64,000 nucleotides of DNA from JBDTSW01 sp963799815. GTDB lineage: Bacteria > Actinomycetota > Thermoleophilia > Solirubrobacterales > 70-9. The stretch's first letter is position 1; each line of letters begins with the position of its first letter. Shown one piece after another: positions 9,147-16,054 of the stretch. The position numbers and the translations under genes were made by a program. The notes under the pieces are model-generated. The model had not been told where the DNA came from. It worked only from the letters and a program-made list of their open reading frames with translations, and did no database searches. The stretch is taken from contig CAWCYG010000007.1 of assembly GCA_963799815.1 (NCBI GenBank), positions 136,541 to 200,540 on the forward strand. The letters are read 5' to 3'.

Positions 9147-9485
9147 ATGGAAACCACGCCTGGTCGGCTTCTGCGCGAGGCGCGTGAACGGCGCGGCTTG
9201 AGCCAAAAGCGGCTCGCGATCCGAGCCGGCACGACGCAGTCCGCGATCTCGCGGATCGAGAGCGACAAGGTCTCGCCCACCATCGAAACGGTCTCTGAGC
9301 TCCTGCACCTGCTCGGAGAAGAGCTCGTGCTGGGCGCGCGAGCGCCGGACTCCGGGATCGACCGTCCAATGATCCGCGAGCGCTGGAAGCTGGCCCCCGC
9401 CGAACGGCTGGAGTACGGTCGCGCTTTCGCAGAGCAGCTGATTCGGATGAGCCCGAATGTGCGGTCTGAACAGGGTGCCACCTGA
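9147..9485 (+). CDS. XRE-family HTH regulator, probable antitoxin
   Basis: 112-residue protein whose first ~65 residues form a helix-turn-helix (LLREARERRGLSQKRLAIRAGTTQ... with QSAISRIESDKVSPTIETV). The C-terminal third is charged and could bind a partner. No Shine-Dalgarno sequence precedes the ATG, and the 37-bp inverted repeat lies just upstream, so the transcript may be leaderless and self-repressed. The gene is followed directly by a nucleotidyltransferase, the layout of HTH/NTase toxin-antitoxin or defence pairs. DNA binding is well supported; the antitoxin role is inferred. Confidence 0.8.
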   Translation: METTPGRLLREARERRGLSQKRLAIRAGTTQSAISRIESDKVSPTIETVSELLHLLGEELVLGARAPDSGIDRPMIRERWKLAPAERLEYGRAFAEQLIRMSPNVRSEQGAT

Positions 9486-9526
9486 ATCCGGAGCCCCTTC
9501 CCCCGAGAGCGCCAGAGCTTGAGCGT

Positions 9527-10003
9527 TTGCTCGCTCCCCTCGTTCGCCACGGGGTGGACTTCGTCCTCGTCGGCGGACAGGCCGGTACAGCGCATGGTTC
9601 GAGCTACCCGAGCTATGACGTCGACATCGCCTACGACCGAGCCCGCGACAACGTCGTCCGTTTGGTGGCGGCGCTGCAGGAGATCGGCGTGCGGCTGCGG
9701 GGAGGACCTCCTGACCTGCCCTTCGTCGTCGACGAGCGAACGATCCACAACGGCGCGAACTTCACGTTCGTCACTCCCTACGGCGACTTCGACATTCTGG
9801 GCGACATAGACGGGATCCGGTCGTACTCGGAGTTGCGAACCGAGGCCCGGATGATCGACCTTGGCGGTCTCAGCATCCGCGTGGCCTCCCTCGACCATCT
9901 GATCGCGATGAAGCGCGGGTCGAATCGCACCAAGGACCGGCTCATGCTCGAGGAGTACATCGTGATCGCCGACGAGCAGCAGCGTGCGCCAGATCAGGAG
10001 TAG
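9527..10003 (+). CDS. Nucleotidyltransferase-fold protein, possible toxin
   Basis: 158 residues from TTG 9527. It has the DNA polymerase-beta nucleotidyltransferase signature: GG (FVLVGGQAGTAHGSS) followed by the acidic pair in YDVDIAYDR, and a third acidic residue in GDFDILGDIDG. The reading frame is open back to a CTG at 9482 that overlaps the antitoxin stop as CTGA; the extra residues (NPEPLPPRAPELER) look like a genuine N-terminus, so the start may be there. Some homologues of this fold modify tRNA as toxins. Target unknown. It overlaps the convergent thioesterase by 10 bp. Confidence 0.72.
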   Translation: MLAPLVRHGVDFVLVGGQAGTAHGSSYPSYDVDIAYDRARDNVVRLVAALQEIGVRLRGGPPDLPFVVDERTIHNGANFTFVTPYGDFDILGDIDGIRSYSELRTEARMIDLGGLSIRVASLDHLIAMKRGSNRTKDRLMLEEYIVIADEQQRAPDQE

Positions 10004-10398
10004 CGCTCGAGCGCAGCCCGCACGGCGTCCGGGATCTCGACCTTCCCTCGCTTCTCGCCCGCGACGAAGACGTGTCGCAGCTCCCCGTCGGCGACGAGCT
10101 CGCCGTCACGCTCGACGGCCATCGCAGTGACCATCGAGGTCTGGCCCAGCTCCGCGACCCTGGTCAGCAGCTCGACCTGCTCGTCGAAGCGCAGCGGCTT
10201 CAGGTAGCGGACTCGAGCCTCCGCGACCACCAGGTCCAAGTCCGACTCGCTCATCGCCTGCTCCCAGCCGCCGAGCGCGTCGCGCCACAGCTCCGTGATC
10301 GCGATGTCGAAGTAGGCCAGGTAGTTCGCGTTGAAGACGATGCCTTGAGGGTCGCACTCGTGGTAACGGACTCTGAGGGAGTGGCGGAAGGGCGCCAT
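9994..10398 (-). CDS. Acyl-CoA thioesterase (4HBT/YbgC hot-dog family)
   Basis: 134-residue single hot-dog domain. The motif YHECDPQGIVFNANYLAYFD (about 12-31) contains the conserved aspartate that activates water or carries the acyl group in 4-hydroxybenzoyl-CoA-thioesterase-like enzymes. It likely hydrolyses an acyl-CoA of unknown chain type. The ATG at 10398 lies 7 bp after the malyl-CoA lyase stop, so the two are probably one operon; a malyl-CoA or other pathway CoA ester is a possible substrate. Confidence 0.85.
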   Translation of the reverse strand: MAPFRHSLRVRYHECDPQGIVFNANYLAYFDIAITELWRDALGGWEQAMSESDLDLVVAEARVRYLKPLRFDEQVELLTRVAELGQTSMVTAMAVERDGELVADGELRHVFVAGEKRGKVEIPDAVRAALERYS

Positions 10399-10405
10399 CA
10401 GGACT

Positions 10406-11454
10406 TCAGAGCTCGTACGCCGCCTTCAGCTCGGGGTCCTTCTCGGCCAGCATCTCGGCGAGGCTGACCATCACCTTGCACTGTTTCCAGGTCGCATCGT
10501 CCTGCATCTTGCCGTCGATCATGTGCACGCCGCGCCCGTCGGGGATCGCCTCGATCACCTTCTTGGCGAACAGGACCTCGTCGACCGGCGGGCTGAAGAC
10601 ACGCCGGGCGATTTCGATCTGCGCGGGGTGCAGCGACCACGCGCCAACGCAGCCGAGCAGGAAGGCGGCACGGAACTGGGTCTCGCAACCCTCGGTGTCC
10701 CCGATGTCGCCGAAGGGCCCGTAGAACGGGAGGATCCCGGCGGCGGCGCACGCGTCGACCATGCGGGCGATCGAGTAGTGCCACGGGTCCTGCTGGGCGC
10801 TCGCGCGAGCCGCGTCGGGATCGTCGGCGCTGGGATCGTCGATCACCCGGTAGCCGGGGTGCCCGCCGCCGACTCGGGTTGTCTTCATCCGTCGCGAGGC
10901 GGCGAGGTCCGCCGGACCGAAGCTCATCCCCTGCATCCGGGGACTGGCGGTCGCGATCTCCTCGACGTTGGCAACCCCCAGGGCCGTTTCGAGGATCGCG
11001 TGCACGAGGATCGGCCGCTAAGCTTTGCCCGCGCCTCGAGCTGCGCGAGCAGGCGATCGACATAGTGGATGTCCCAAGCACCCTCGACCTTGGGGACCAT
11101 GATCACGTCGAGCTGCGCCCCGATCGCGCCGACCAGCTCGGTCAGGTCGTCGAGGATCCACGGGCTCTCCAGCGAGTTGACCCGCGCCCAGAGCGCGGTG
11201 TCGCCGAAATCGGACTCCTGGGCGGCTTTGATCAGGCCCGCCCGCGCAGCCTCCTTCTTGTCGACCGGCACGGCGTCCTCGAGATTGCCGAGCAGGATGT
11301 CGGTCTGCGCGGCGATCGCGGTGGCCTTCGCGACCATCTTCTCGTTCGAGAAGTCGAGAAAGTGGATCATCCGCGAGGGCCGCAGCGGGATCTCGCTGAG
11401 CGGCTCGGGGGCGCCGATGGCGAGGGAATCTCCAAATGAACGCGGGTTTCTCAA
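10406..11454 (-). pseudogene. mcl: Malyl-CoA / beta-methylmalyl-CoA lyase, frameshifted
   Basis: HpcH/CitE-family aldolase cleaving beta-methylmalyl-CoA to glyoxylate and propionyl-CoA and malyl-CoA to glyoxylate and acetyl-CoA. The N-terminal part (11454 to about 11025) has LAIGAPEPL, GNLEDAVP (acidic metal/substrate site) and IMVPKVEGAWDIHYVD. The C-terminal part (about 11020 to 10406) has ILVHAILETALGVANVEEI, MQGMSFGPADLAASR and KTTRVGGGHPGY. Both strongly resemble, from memory, the Chloroflexus aurantiacus enzyme. One missing base near 11017-11024 puts them in different frames; joined they give about 348 residues, the normal length. Either a sequencing error or a recent inactivation. Confidence 0.82.
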
Positions 11455-11536
11455 GTCTGGCTCCTGGGATAGGGTGCGCGGCGATGGAGGGGCGAGAGCT
11501 TAGGCAGCTCGGAGTCGGGCAGATCCTCGAGCGGCA

Positions 11537-11995
11537 GTGAACAGCTCGAGCTTCGAGGTACGCGCAGCGCGGCCGGGGGAGGAAGAGCGGCTGCTCGCGG
11601 GCTACGAATGGCTGTTCGCGCCCCCGGGCCATCAACCCCCGCAGTGGGAGCCGAAGCGTGCGATCGTCGCGCTTCGCTCGGCGATCGACGAAAACGACGC
11701 GGTCTTCCTGATCGCGGAGGAGGCAGATCGGCTCGTCGGCATCTGCAGCGTCTACTTCGACATGCACTCGGTGCGCTACGGCCACCGCGCCTGGGTCGAG
11801 GACCTCGCGGTGGACCCAGAGCGCCGTTCCGAAGGGATCGGCAAGGCGCTCCTCGACGCGGCCAAGGGCTGGGCGCGCGAGCGCGGGGCGACCCATCTCG
11901 AGCTGGACTCCGCCGAGACCCGCCACGACGCACATCGTTTCTACGAGCGCGAGCGCCCGAGCTGGACCTCGCGCCAGTTCTCCTGGGAGCTCTAG
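11537..11995 (+). CDS. GNAT-family N-acetyltransferase
   Basis: 152-residue GNAT domain protein. The acetyl-CoA-binding motif A is visible as VEDLAVDPERRSEGIGKALLD (about 92-112, with the R-x-x-G-x-G/A pattern at RRSEGIG), followed by the HDAHRFYER segment usual near the C-terminus. The GTG at 11537 begins NSSSFEVRAARPGEEE. It lies between the divergent mcl gene and the acyl-CoA dehydrogenase; the acceptor substrate cannot be predicted. Confidence 0.85.
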   Translation: MNSSSFEVRAARPGEEERLLAGYEWLFAPPGHQPPQWEPKRAIVALRSAIDENDAVFLIAEEADRLVGICSVYFDMHSVRYGHRAWVEDLAVDPERRSEGIGKALLDAAKGWARERGATHLELDSAETRHDAHRFYERERPSWTSRQFSWEL

Positions 11996-12077
11996 CTCGC
12001 GTGCGATGGGGATGGGTGCCCGGCTCGCCAGGGCGGCAATTATCCTTGGGCGTCCGCGACACCGGACACGAGGAGCC

Positions 12078-13288
12078 ATGGCAGTAGCGACCGCCGATCA
12101 GGAGAAGACCGACGAGCAGCAGGCGATCACCGAGATGGTGCGCCGGTTCGTCGACAACGAGATCCTGCCGGTCGCCGAGGAATTCGACCACGAGGACAAG
12201 TTCCCCGAGGCGATCGTCGAGCAGATGAAGGAGCTCGGGCTCTTCGGGGTGACGATTCCCGAGGAGTACGGCGGCATGGGCCTCGATTTGACGACCTACG
12301 CGATGATCGTCGAGGAGCTCTCGCGCGGCTGGATCTCGATCTCCGGCGTGATCAACACCCACTTCATCGGCTCTTACCTGCTGATGAAGTTCGGGACGGA
12401 CGAGCAGCAGCGAGACGTTCCTGCCGAAGATGGTGACGGGGGAGATCCGCGCCGCCTTCTCGCTCTCGGAGCCCGAGGTGGGCTCCGACGTCCAGGGCAT
12501 CAAGTCCACGGCCAAGCGCGTCGACGACGGCGCCTGGGTGCTGAATGGCCAGAAGATGTGGGTCACCAACGGACTCGGCTCCGGCTCGTGTTCGTGCTCA
12601 TGAAGTCGGACACGAAGGCCGACCCGCCCTACAAGGGGATGACCTGCTTCATCACCGAGAAGGAGCCGTGGGCGGAGAAGAACACGGGTGAGTTCGCGGG
12701 CCTCGAGATCCCGCCGAAGATCCAGAAGATGGGCTACAAGGGCGTCGAGTCCACCGAGCTCGTCTACAACGGCTACCGCTGCCCGCCCGAGCGCATCCTC
12801 GGCGGCGAGGATGGCCTCGGCCAGGGCTTCAGGCAGATGATGGACGCGCTCGAGGTGGGCCGCGTGAACGTCGCCGCGCGCGGCGTCGGCGTCGCCCAGC
12901 GCGCGCTCGAGCTGGCGCTGCGCTACTCGCAGGAGCGCAAGACGTTCGGGAAGCCGATCGCCCAGCACCAGGCGATCCAGTTCAAGCTCGCCGAGATGGC
13001 GACGAAGGTGGAGGCGGCTCGCCTGCTGACGATGAAGGCGGCGCGGATGAAGGACGCCGGCGAGCGCTCCGACCTGGAGGCCGGGCATGGCGAAGCTCTT
13101 CGCCGCCGAGACCGCGCAAGGAGGTCGTCGAGGAGTGCTTCCGAATCCACGGCGGCTACGGCTACTCGAAGGAGTACGAGGTCGAGCGCCTTTACCGCGA
13201 CGCGCCGCTGCTCATCATCGGCGAGGGCACGTCCGAGATCCAGAAGATGGTGATCGGGAAGAAGCTCCTCGAGAGGAACAAGATATAG
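12078..13288 (+). pseudogene. Acyl-CoA dehydrogenase, several frameshifts (methylsuccinyl-CoA dehydrogenase candidate)
   Basis: FAD-dependent acyl-CoA dehydrogenase of about 400 residues. Intact pieces appear in different frames: EEYGGMGLDLTTYAMIVEE; AAFSLSEPEVGSDVQGIKST (12440-12510); LVFVLMKSD to the helix with ERKTFGKPIAQHQAIQFKL; AKLFAAETA (13087 on); and FRIHGGYGYSKEYEVERLYRD with IGEGTSEIQKM ending at TAG 13286-13288. The catalytic Glu of the GEGTSEIQ segment is retained. Shifts fall near 12415, 12580, 13085 and 13118. The ATG at 12078 has GAGGAG just upstream. Location near mcl and maoC suggests oxidation of methylsuccinyl-CoA to mesaconyl-CoA, but general beta-oxidation cannot be excluded. 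Confidence 0.72.
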
Positions 13289-13390
13289 AGCCACGACTCG
13301 AGCTGATCGAGCAGGCCGATCGCGGGCCTACAGCGCGAAGTTCCCTCGCTCGCGAAGCTGAAGCTCGTGATCGGCTCGAGCTGCGGGGGC

Positions 13391-13672
13391 GTGGAGACGT
13401 ACAGCACTTCCGCGTCGAGGCTCCCGGGCCGAAGATCACCAAGAGCTTTGGCGAGGACGAGCGGCTCGAGGTGGCGATCCCGCGCTCGCACTTCAACGAG
13501 CTCGCCATCGACGGTAAGGCGAAGCACTGGCGCGAGGCCTACGAGCACGGGCCACATCAAGGTCGAGGGCGACCCGAACGTGCAGAAGCTGATCGGCAAG
13601 CTCGTCGTGCAGGCGGAGGAACGTGCGCAGCTTCGGAGAGCCCGCGCGTGGGCGACTCCGACGAGGCGCTGA
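13391..13672 (+). pseudogene. Small protein of unknown function, frameshifted (weak SCP2-like resemblance)
   Basis: After the dehydrogenase stop an open frame reads FGEDERLEVAIPRSHFNELAIDGKAKHWREAYEHG. At about 13553 an extra G (GGG for GG) shifts the frame, and the neighbouring frame continues HIKVEGDPNVQKLIGKLVVQAEERAQL to a stop at 13672. The pattern of a short alpha/beta protein ending in a GDPxxxxKL-type helix loosely recalls sterol-carrier (SCP2)-like proteins. The N-terminus is not clear. Its 3' end overlaps the maoC start, suggesting translational coupling within acd-x-maoC. Confidence 0.35.
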
Positions 13673-14193
13673 TCACCGACCAGGCCGGCCGCGAGGCGAC
13701 CGGCGCTCGCCAGTACGGGCGCTACCTCGAGGAGTTCGAGGTTGGCGCCACCTACAAGCATTGGCCGGCCAAGACCGTGACCGAGGCGGACGATCACATG
13801 TTCTGCCTGATCACGATGAACCATCACCCCCTTCACATCAACGATCACTACGCGGCGCACTCGCAGCAGGGCCGCAACGTGGTCGTGGGGCCGCTCGTCT
13901 ACTCGCTGGCGGTGGGGATGACGGTGGGCGACGTGTCCGGAAAGGCGATCGCGAACCTGGCGACGGAAGAGCTGAGCCATCCCAACCCGGTCTTCCATGG
14001 CGACACGCTCTTCTGCGAGTCCGAGGTGCTCGAGGTGCGGCCGTCGAAGTCGAAGCCCGACCGGGGCATCGTGAAGGTTCAAACGCGCGTCCACAAGCAG
14101 ACGGGCGAGCTCGTCGCGGAGTTCAAGCGCGCCGTGCTGGTCCCGCGCAAGCCGAACGGCGAGACGCCGACCGCCGAGGCCGACGTCGACTAA
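13648..14193 (+). CDS. MaoC-family enoyl-CoA hydratase (mesaconyl-CoA hydratase candidate)
   Basis: 181-residue single hot-dog hydratase starting at GTG 13648 with GGAG at 13635-13638. YLEEFEVGATYKHWPAKTVTEADD leads to the hydratase motif (DHMFCLITMNHHPLHINDHYA) and NVVVGPLVYSLAVGM. The protein is much shorter than the two-domain mesaconyl-CoA hydratase of Rhodobacter but has the size of single-domain actinobacterial MaoC proteins. With mcl and an acyl-CoA dehydrogenase beside it, adding water to mesaconyl-CoA to give beta-methylmalyl-CoA is the favoured role. Related CitE/MaoC/FadE triads also serve leucine breakdown, so the assignment is contextual. Confidence 0.75.
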   Translation: MGDSDEALITDQAGREATGARQYGRYLEEFEVGATYKHWPAKTVTEADDHMFCLITMNHHPLHINDHYAAHSQQGRNVVVGPLVYSLAVGMTVGDVSGKAIANLATEELSHPNPVFHGDTLFCESEVLEVRPSKSKPDRGIVKVQTRVHKQTGELVAEFKRAVLVPRKPNGETPTAEADVD

Positions 14194-14199
14194 CCATCC

Positions 14200-14218
14200 G
14201 CTCCGTCCTTGACGGAGC
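14200..14218 (+). terminator. Hairpin after maoC
   Basis: Perfect 8-bp stem GCTCCGTC / GACGGAGC with a CTT loop, 7 bp after the maoC stop. No T-run follows, so it may act as a weak or factor-assisted terminator. Confidence 0.5.
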
Positions 14219-14279
14219 CGCCGTTGAGGGTTAAATTCGGTGCAGGTGGGCATTGTCCCATCTAGGCAAGGGAGGTCCC

Positions 14280-15428
14280 ATGGATGGAGAGCAGGAAACA
14301 CGCGAACGTGAGCCGCTCGCCGGAATGGTTGGTGGCCTTGTGGACGCACACGACGCGGTGTCGGTCAAGGACCGCAGCGGGCGCTACCTCATGGTCAACG
14401 AGCATGCGGCCCTGATCGCCGGGCGGCAACCGGGGGAGATGACCGGGCTGACGGATACCGAGATCTTCGGTGAGCCGGGAGCCGCCGTGCTCGAGAACGA
14501 CCTGGTCCTGATGGACCGCAACGAGGCCGAGGCGGTCGAGGAGCCCGTGGTGCTCGACGGCGAGATGCGCACTCTGCTGACGACACGGACGCCATTGCGG
14601 GACGCGTCCGGCGAGGTGATCGGGCTCGTGACCGTCTCGAGCGACGTCGCCGAGCTTAGGCGCCACGAACAGGAGCTGCGGGAGCGCGAAGCGCTCTTGG
14701 TCGAAATTCAGGCGATCGCTCGCGTCGCGAGCTGGGAGTGGAACTGCGGCGAGGACGCGGTCACATGGTCGCCTGAGTTCTACGAGATGGTCGGCGTGCG
14801 ACCCGGTGCGATCAAGCCGAAGCTGTCCGGATTCCTGGAGCTGATTCACCCGGACGATCGGCCCGCCGCCCAGCGGGCGGTCGAACGCGCGCTCGCGGGC
14901 GCCGACCACTACGAGGCGGCGCATCGCTTGGTCCGCCCCGACGGGGCGGAGCGAATGCTCCTGTGCCGAGGACGAGTCATCCGTGACACCGACGGAACGC
15001 CCTTGCGCATGGTCGGGGCGTCGCTTGATTTGACCAGCTACATGTGGATCGCGAACGAGCTGCGCTCCAGCCACGACCGGCTCGTGGAGGCGGAGCGCGT
15101 CGCGCGGTCAGGCAGCTTCGAGTGGGACATCGCCTCGGACCGCGTGCGCTGGTCGGAGGGCATGTACAAGGTCTTCGGGCTACGCCGCGAGGAGTTCTCG
15201 GGGTCGTCCGAGGGCTACTACCAGCTTGTCCACCCGGACGACCGCGCGAGCCAGCGAGAGGGTGTCGCCGAACTCCTCGAAAGCGGGGAGCAGCGGGCCG
15301 CCGTCTACCGGATCCGCCGCGCCGACGGCGCCGTGCGAACGATCCGCTCCGACGTGCACCTGGAGCGAACGCCCTCCGGGACGCCGCGGCGCCTGATCGG
15401 CGTCCTGCGGGACGTCACTGACGAGTAG
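14280..15428 (+). CDS. Multi-PAS sensor protein without output domain
   Basis: About 382 residues made of three PAS/PAC units (about 15-135, 145-265, 275-382). Visible PAS/PAC features are KDRSGRYLMVNEHAALIAGR, RTPLRDASGEVIGLVTVSSDV, FLELIHPDDRPAAQRAVE, DTDGTPLRMVGASLDLT and LVHPDDRASQREGV. The protein ends right after the third PAC motif (RLIGVLRDVTDE) with no kinase, GGDEF or HTH domain. The ATG at 14280 follows AAGGGAGG at 14268-14275. Signal and partner are unknown; it probably works through protein contacts or delivers a signal to a separate kinase. Confidence 0.82.
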   Translation: MDGEQETREREPLAGMVGGLVDAHDAVSVKDRSGRYLMVNEHAALIAGRQPGEMTGLTDTEIFGEPGAAVLENDLVLMDRNEAEAVEEPVVLDGEMRTLLTTRTPLRDASGEVIGLVTVSSDVAELRRHEQELREREALLVEIQAIARVASWEWNCGEDAVTWSPEFYEMVGVRPGAIKPKLSGFLELIHPDDRPAAQRAVERALAGADHYEAAHRLVRPDGAERMLLCRGRVIRDTDGTPLRMVGASLDLTSYMWIANELRSSHDRLVEAERVARSGSFEWDIASDRVRWSEGMYKVFGLRREEFSGSSEGYYQLVHPDDRASQREGVAELLESGEQRAAVYRIRRADGAVRTIRSDVHLERTPSGTPRRLIGVLRDVTDE

Positions 15429-15437
15429 TAGCGCTCG

Positions 15438-16007
15438 TCAGTGAGCCTCGTCAGCCGCGTGGGCCGGCGGGCGGGATTCCTCCGCGAGCGAGGTGAGCTC
15501 GAGTACGCCGCGCGAGGCGACCTCGAGGACCTCGGTCGCCTCCATCGAGTCACGGGCGTAGAGCTCGACCAAGAGGTGGATCACGATCCGCTCCGCTTCG
15601 TGCTTGTGGAAGCGCACGTGGGTGAAGAACTCGCGGGTTCCCTGTTCACCGAACGCCGCGTATGTGAGCGCGTCGGCCGCCTCTGGGCCCGAGCAAGTCT
15701 CAACCGTGTCCTGATCGACGTTCACGGTGCAGGACGCAACCCACGGGGTCCCGGCCACCATGCGCTCCCAGCGATCCTCGATCGGGACGACGCGGCCATC
15801 GTCGATGGTCAGGTGGGGCTGATCGTGCATGCAGTCCATGCACTGGACGACGGCCTCCTGGATCTCCTCCAAGCGGTCGGCCGCCTCGCCCGACTCCGGG
15901 TCGAGCTTGAGGATCGCGTCGTAGTGAACCTGCGCCTCGAGGCGCTGGGACCAGCAGCGGTAGCAGCGAAGCCATGCAGCGCGATCGCCGTTGAGCGACT
16001 CGGTCAC
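15438..16007 (-). CDS. Uncharacterised protein with paired CxxC motifs
   Basis: 189 residues with no family I recognise. Near the N-terminus it has CYRC (about 15-18) and CMDC (about 56-59), which could form a metal-binding or redox site. The middle (WVASCTVNVDQDTVETCSGPEAADALTYA) and the C-terminal helix rich in Glu/His look globular and soluble; there is no signal peptide. GTG start at 16007. It lies 47 bp downstream of ecm on the same strand and may share its transcript. Confidence 0.6.
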   Translation of the reverse strand: MTESLNGDRAAWLRCYRCWSQRLEAQVHYDAILKLDPESGEAADRLEEIQEAVVQCMDCMHDQPHLTIDDGRVVPIEDRWERMVAGTPWVASCTVNVDQDTVETCSGPEAADALTYAAFGEQGTREFFTHVRFHKHEAERIVIHLLVELYARDSMEATEVLEVASRGVLELTSLAEESRPPAHAADEAH

Positions 16008-16054
16008 GGGGACTAGCGTAGCTCGCCGCTTGCCAAGACCTGCCGTACCGACGC

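Noticed and set aside
11451..13088. 545-residue minus-strand frame opposite the acyl-CoA dehydrogenase
   Set aside because: Antisense shadow; the sense strand carries conserved dehydrogenase blocks despite its frameshifts.
13192..14349. Long minus-strand frame opposite maoC
   Set aside because: High-GC antisense shadow; the plus-strand frames hold the recognisable hydratase and dehydrogenase motifs.
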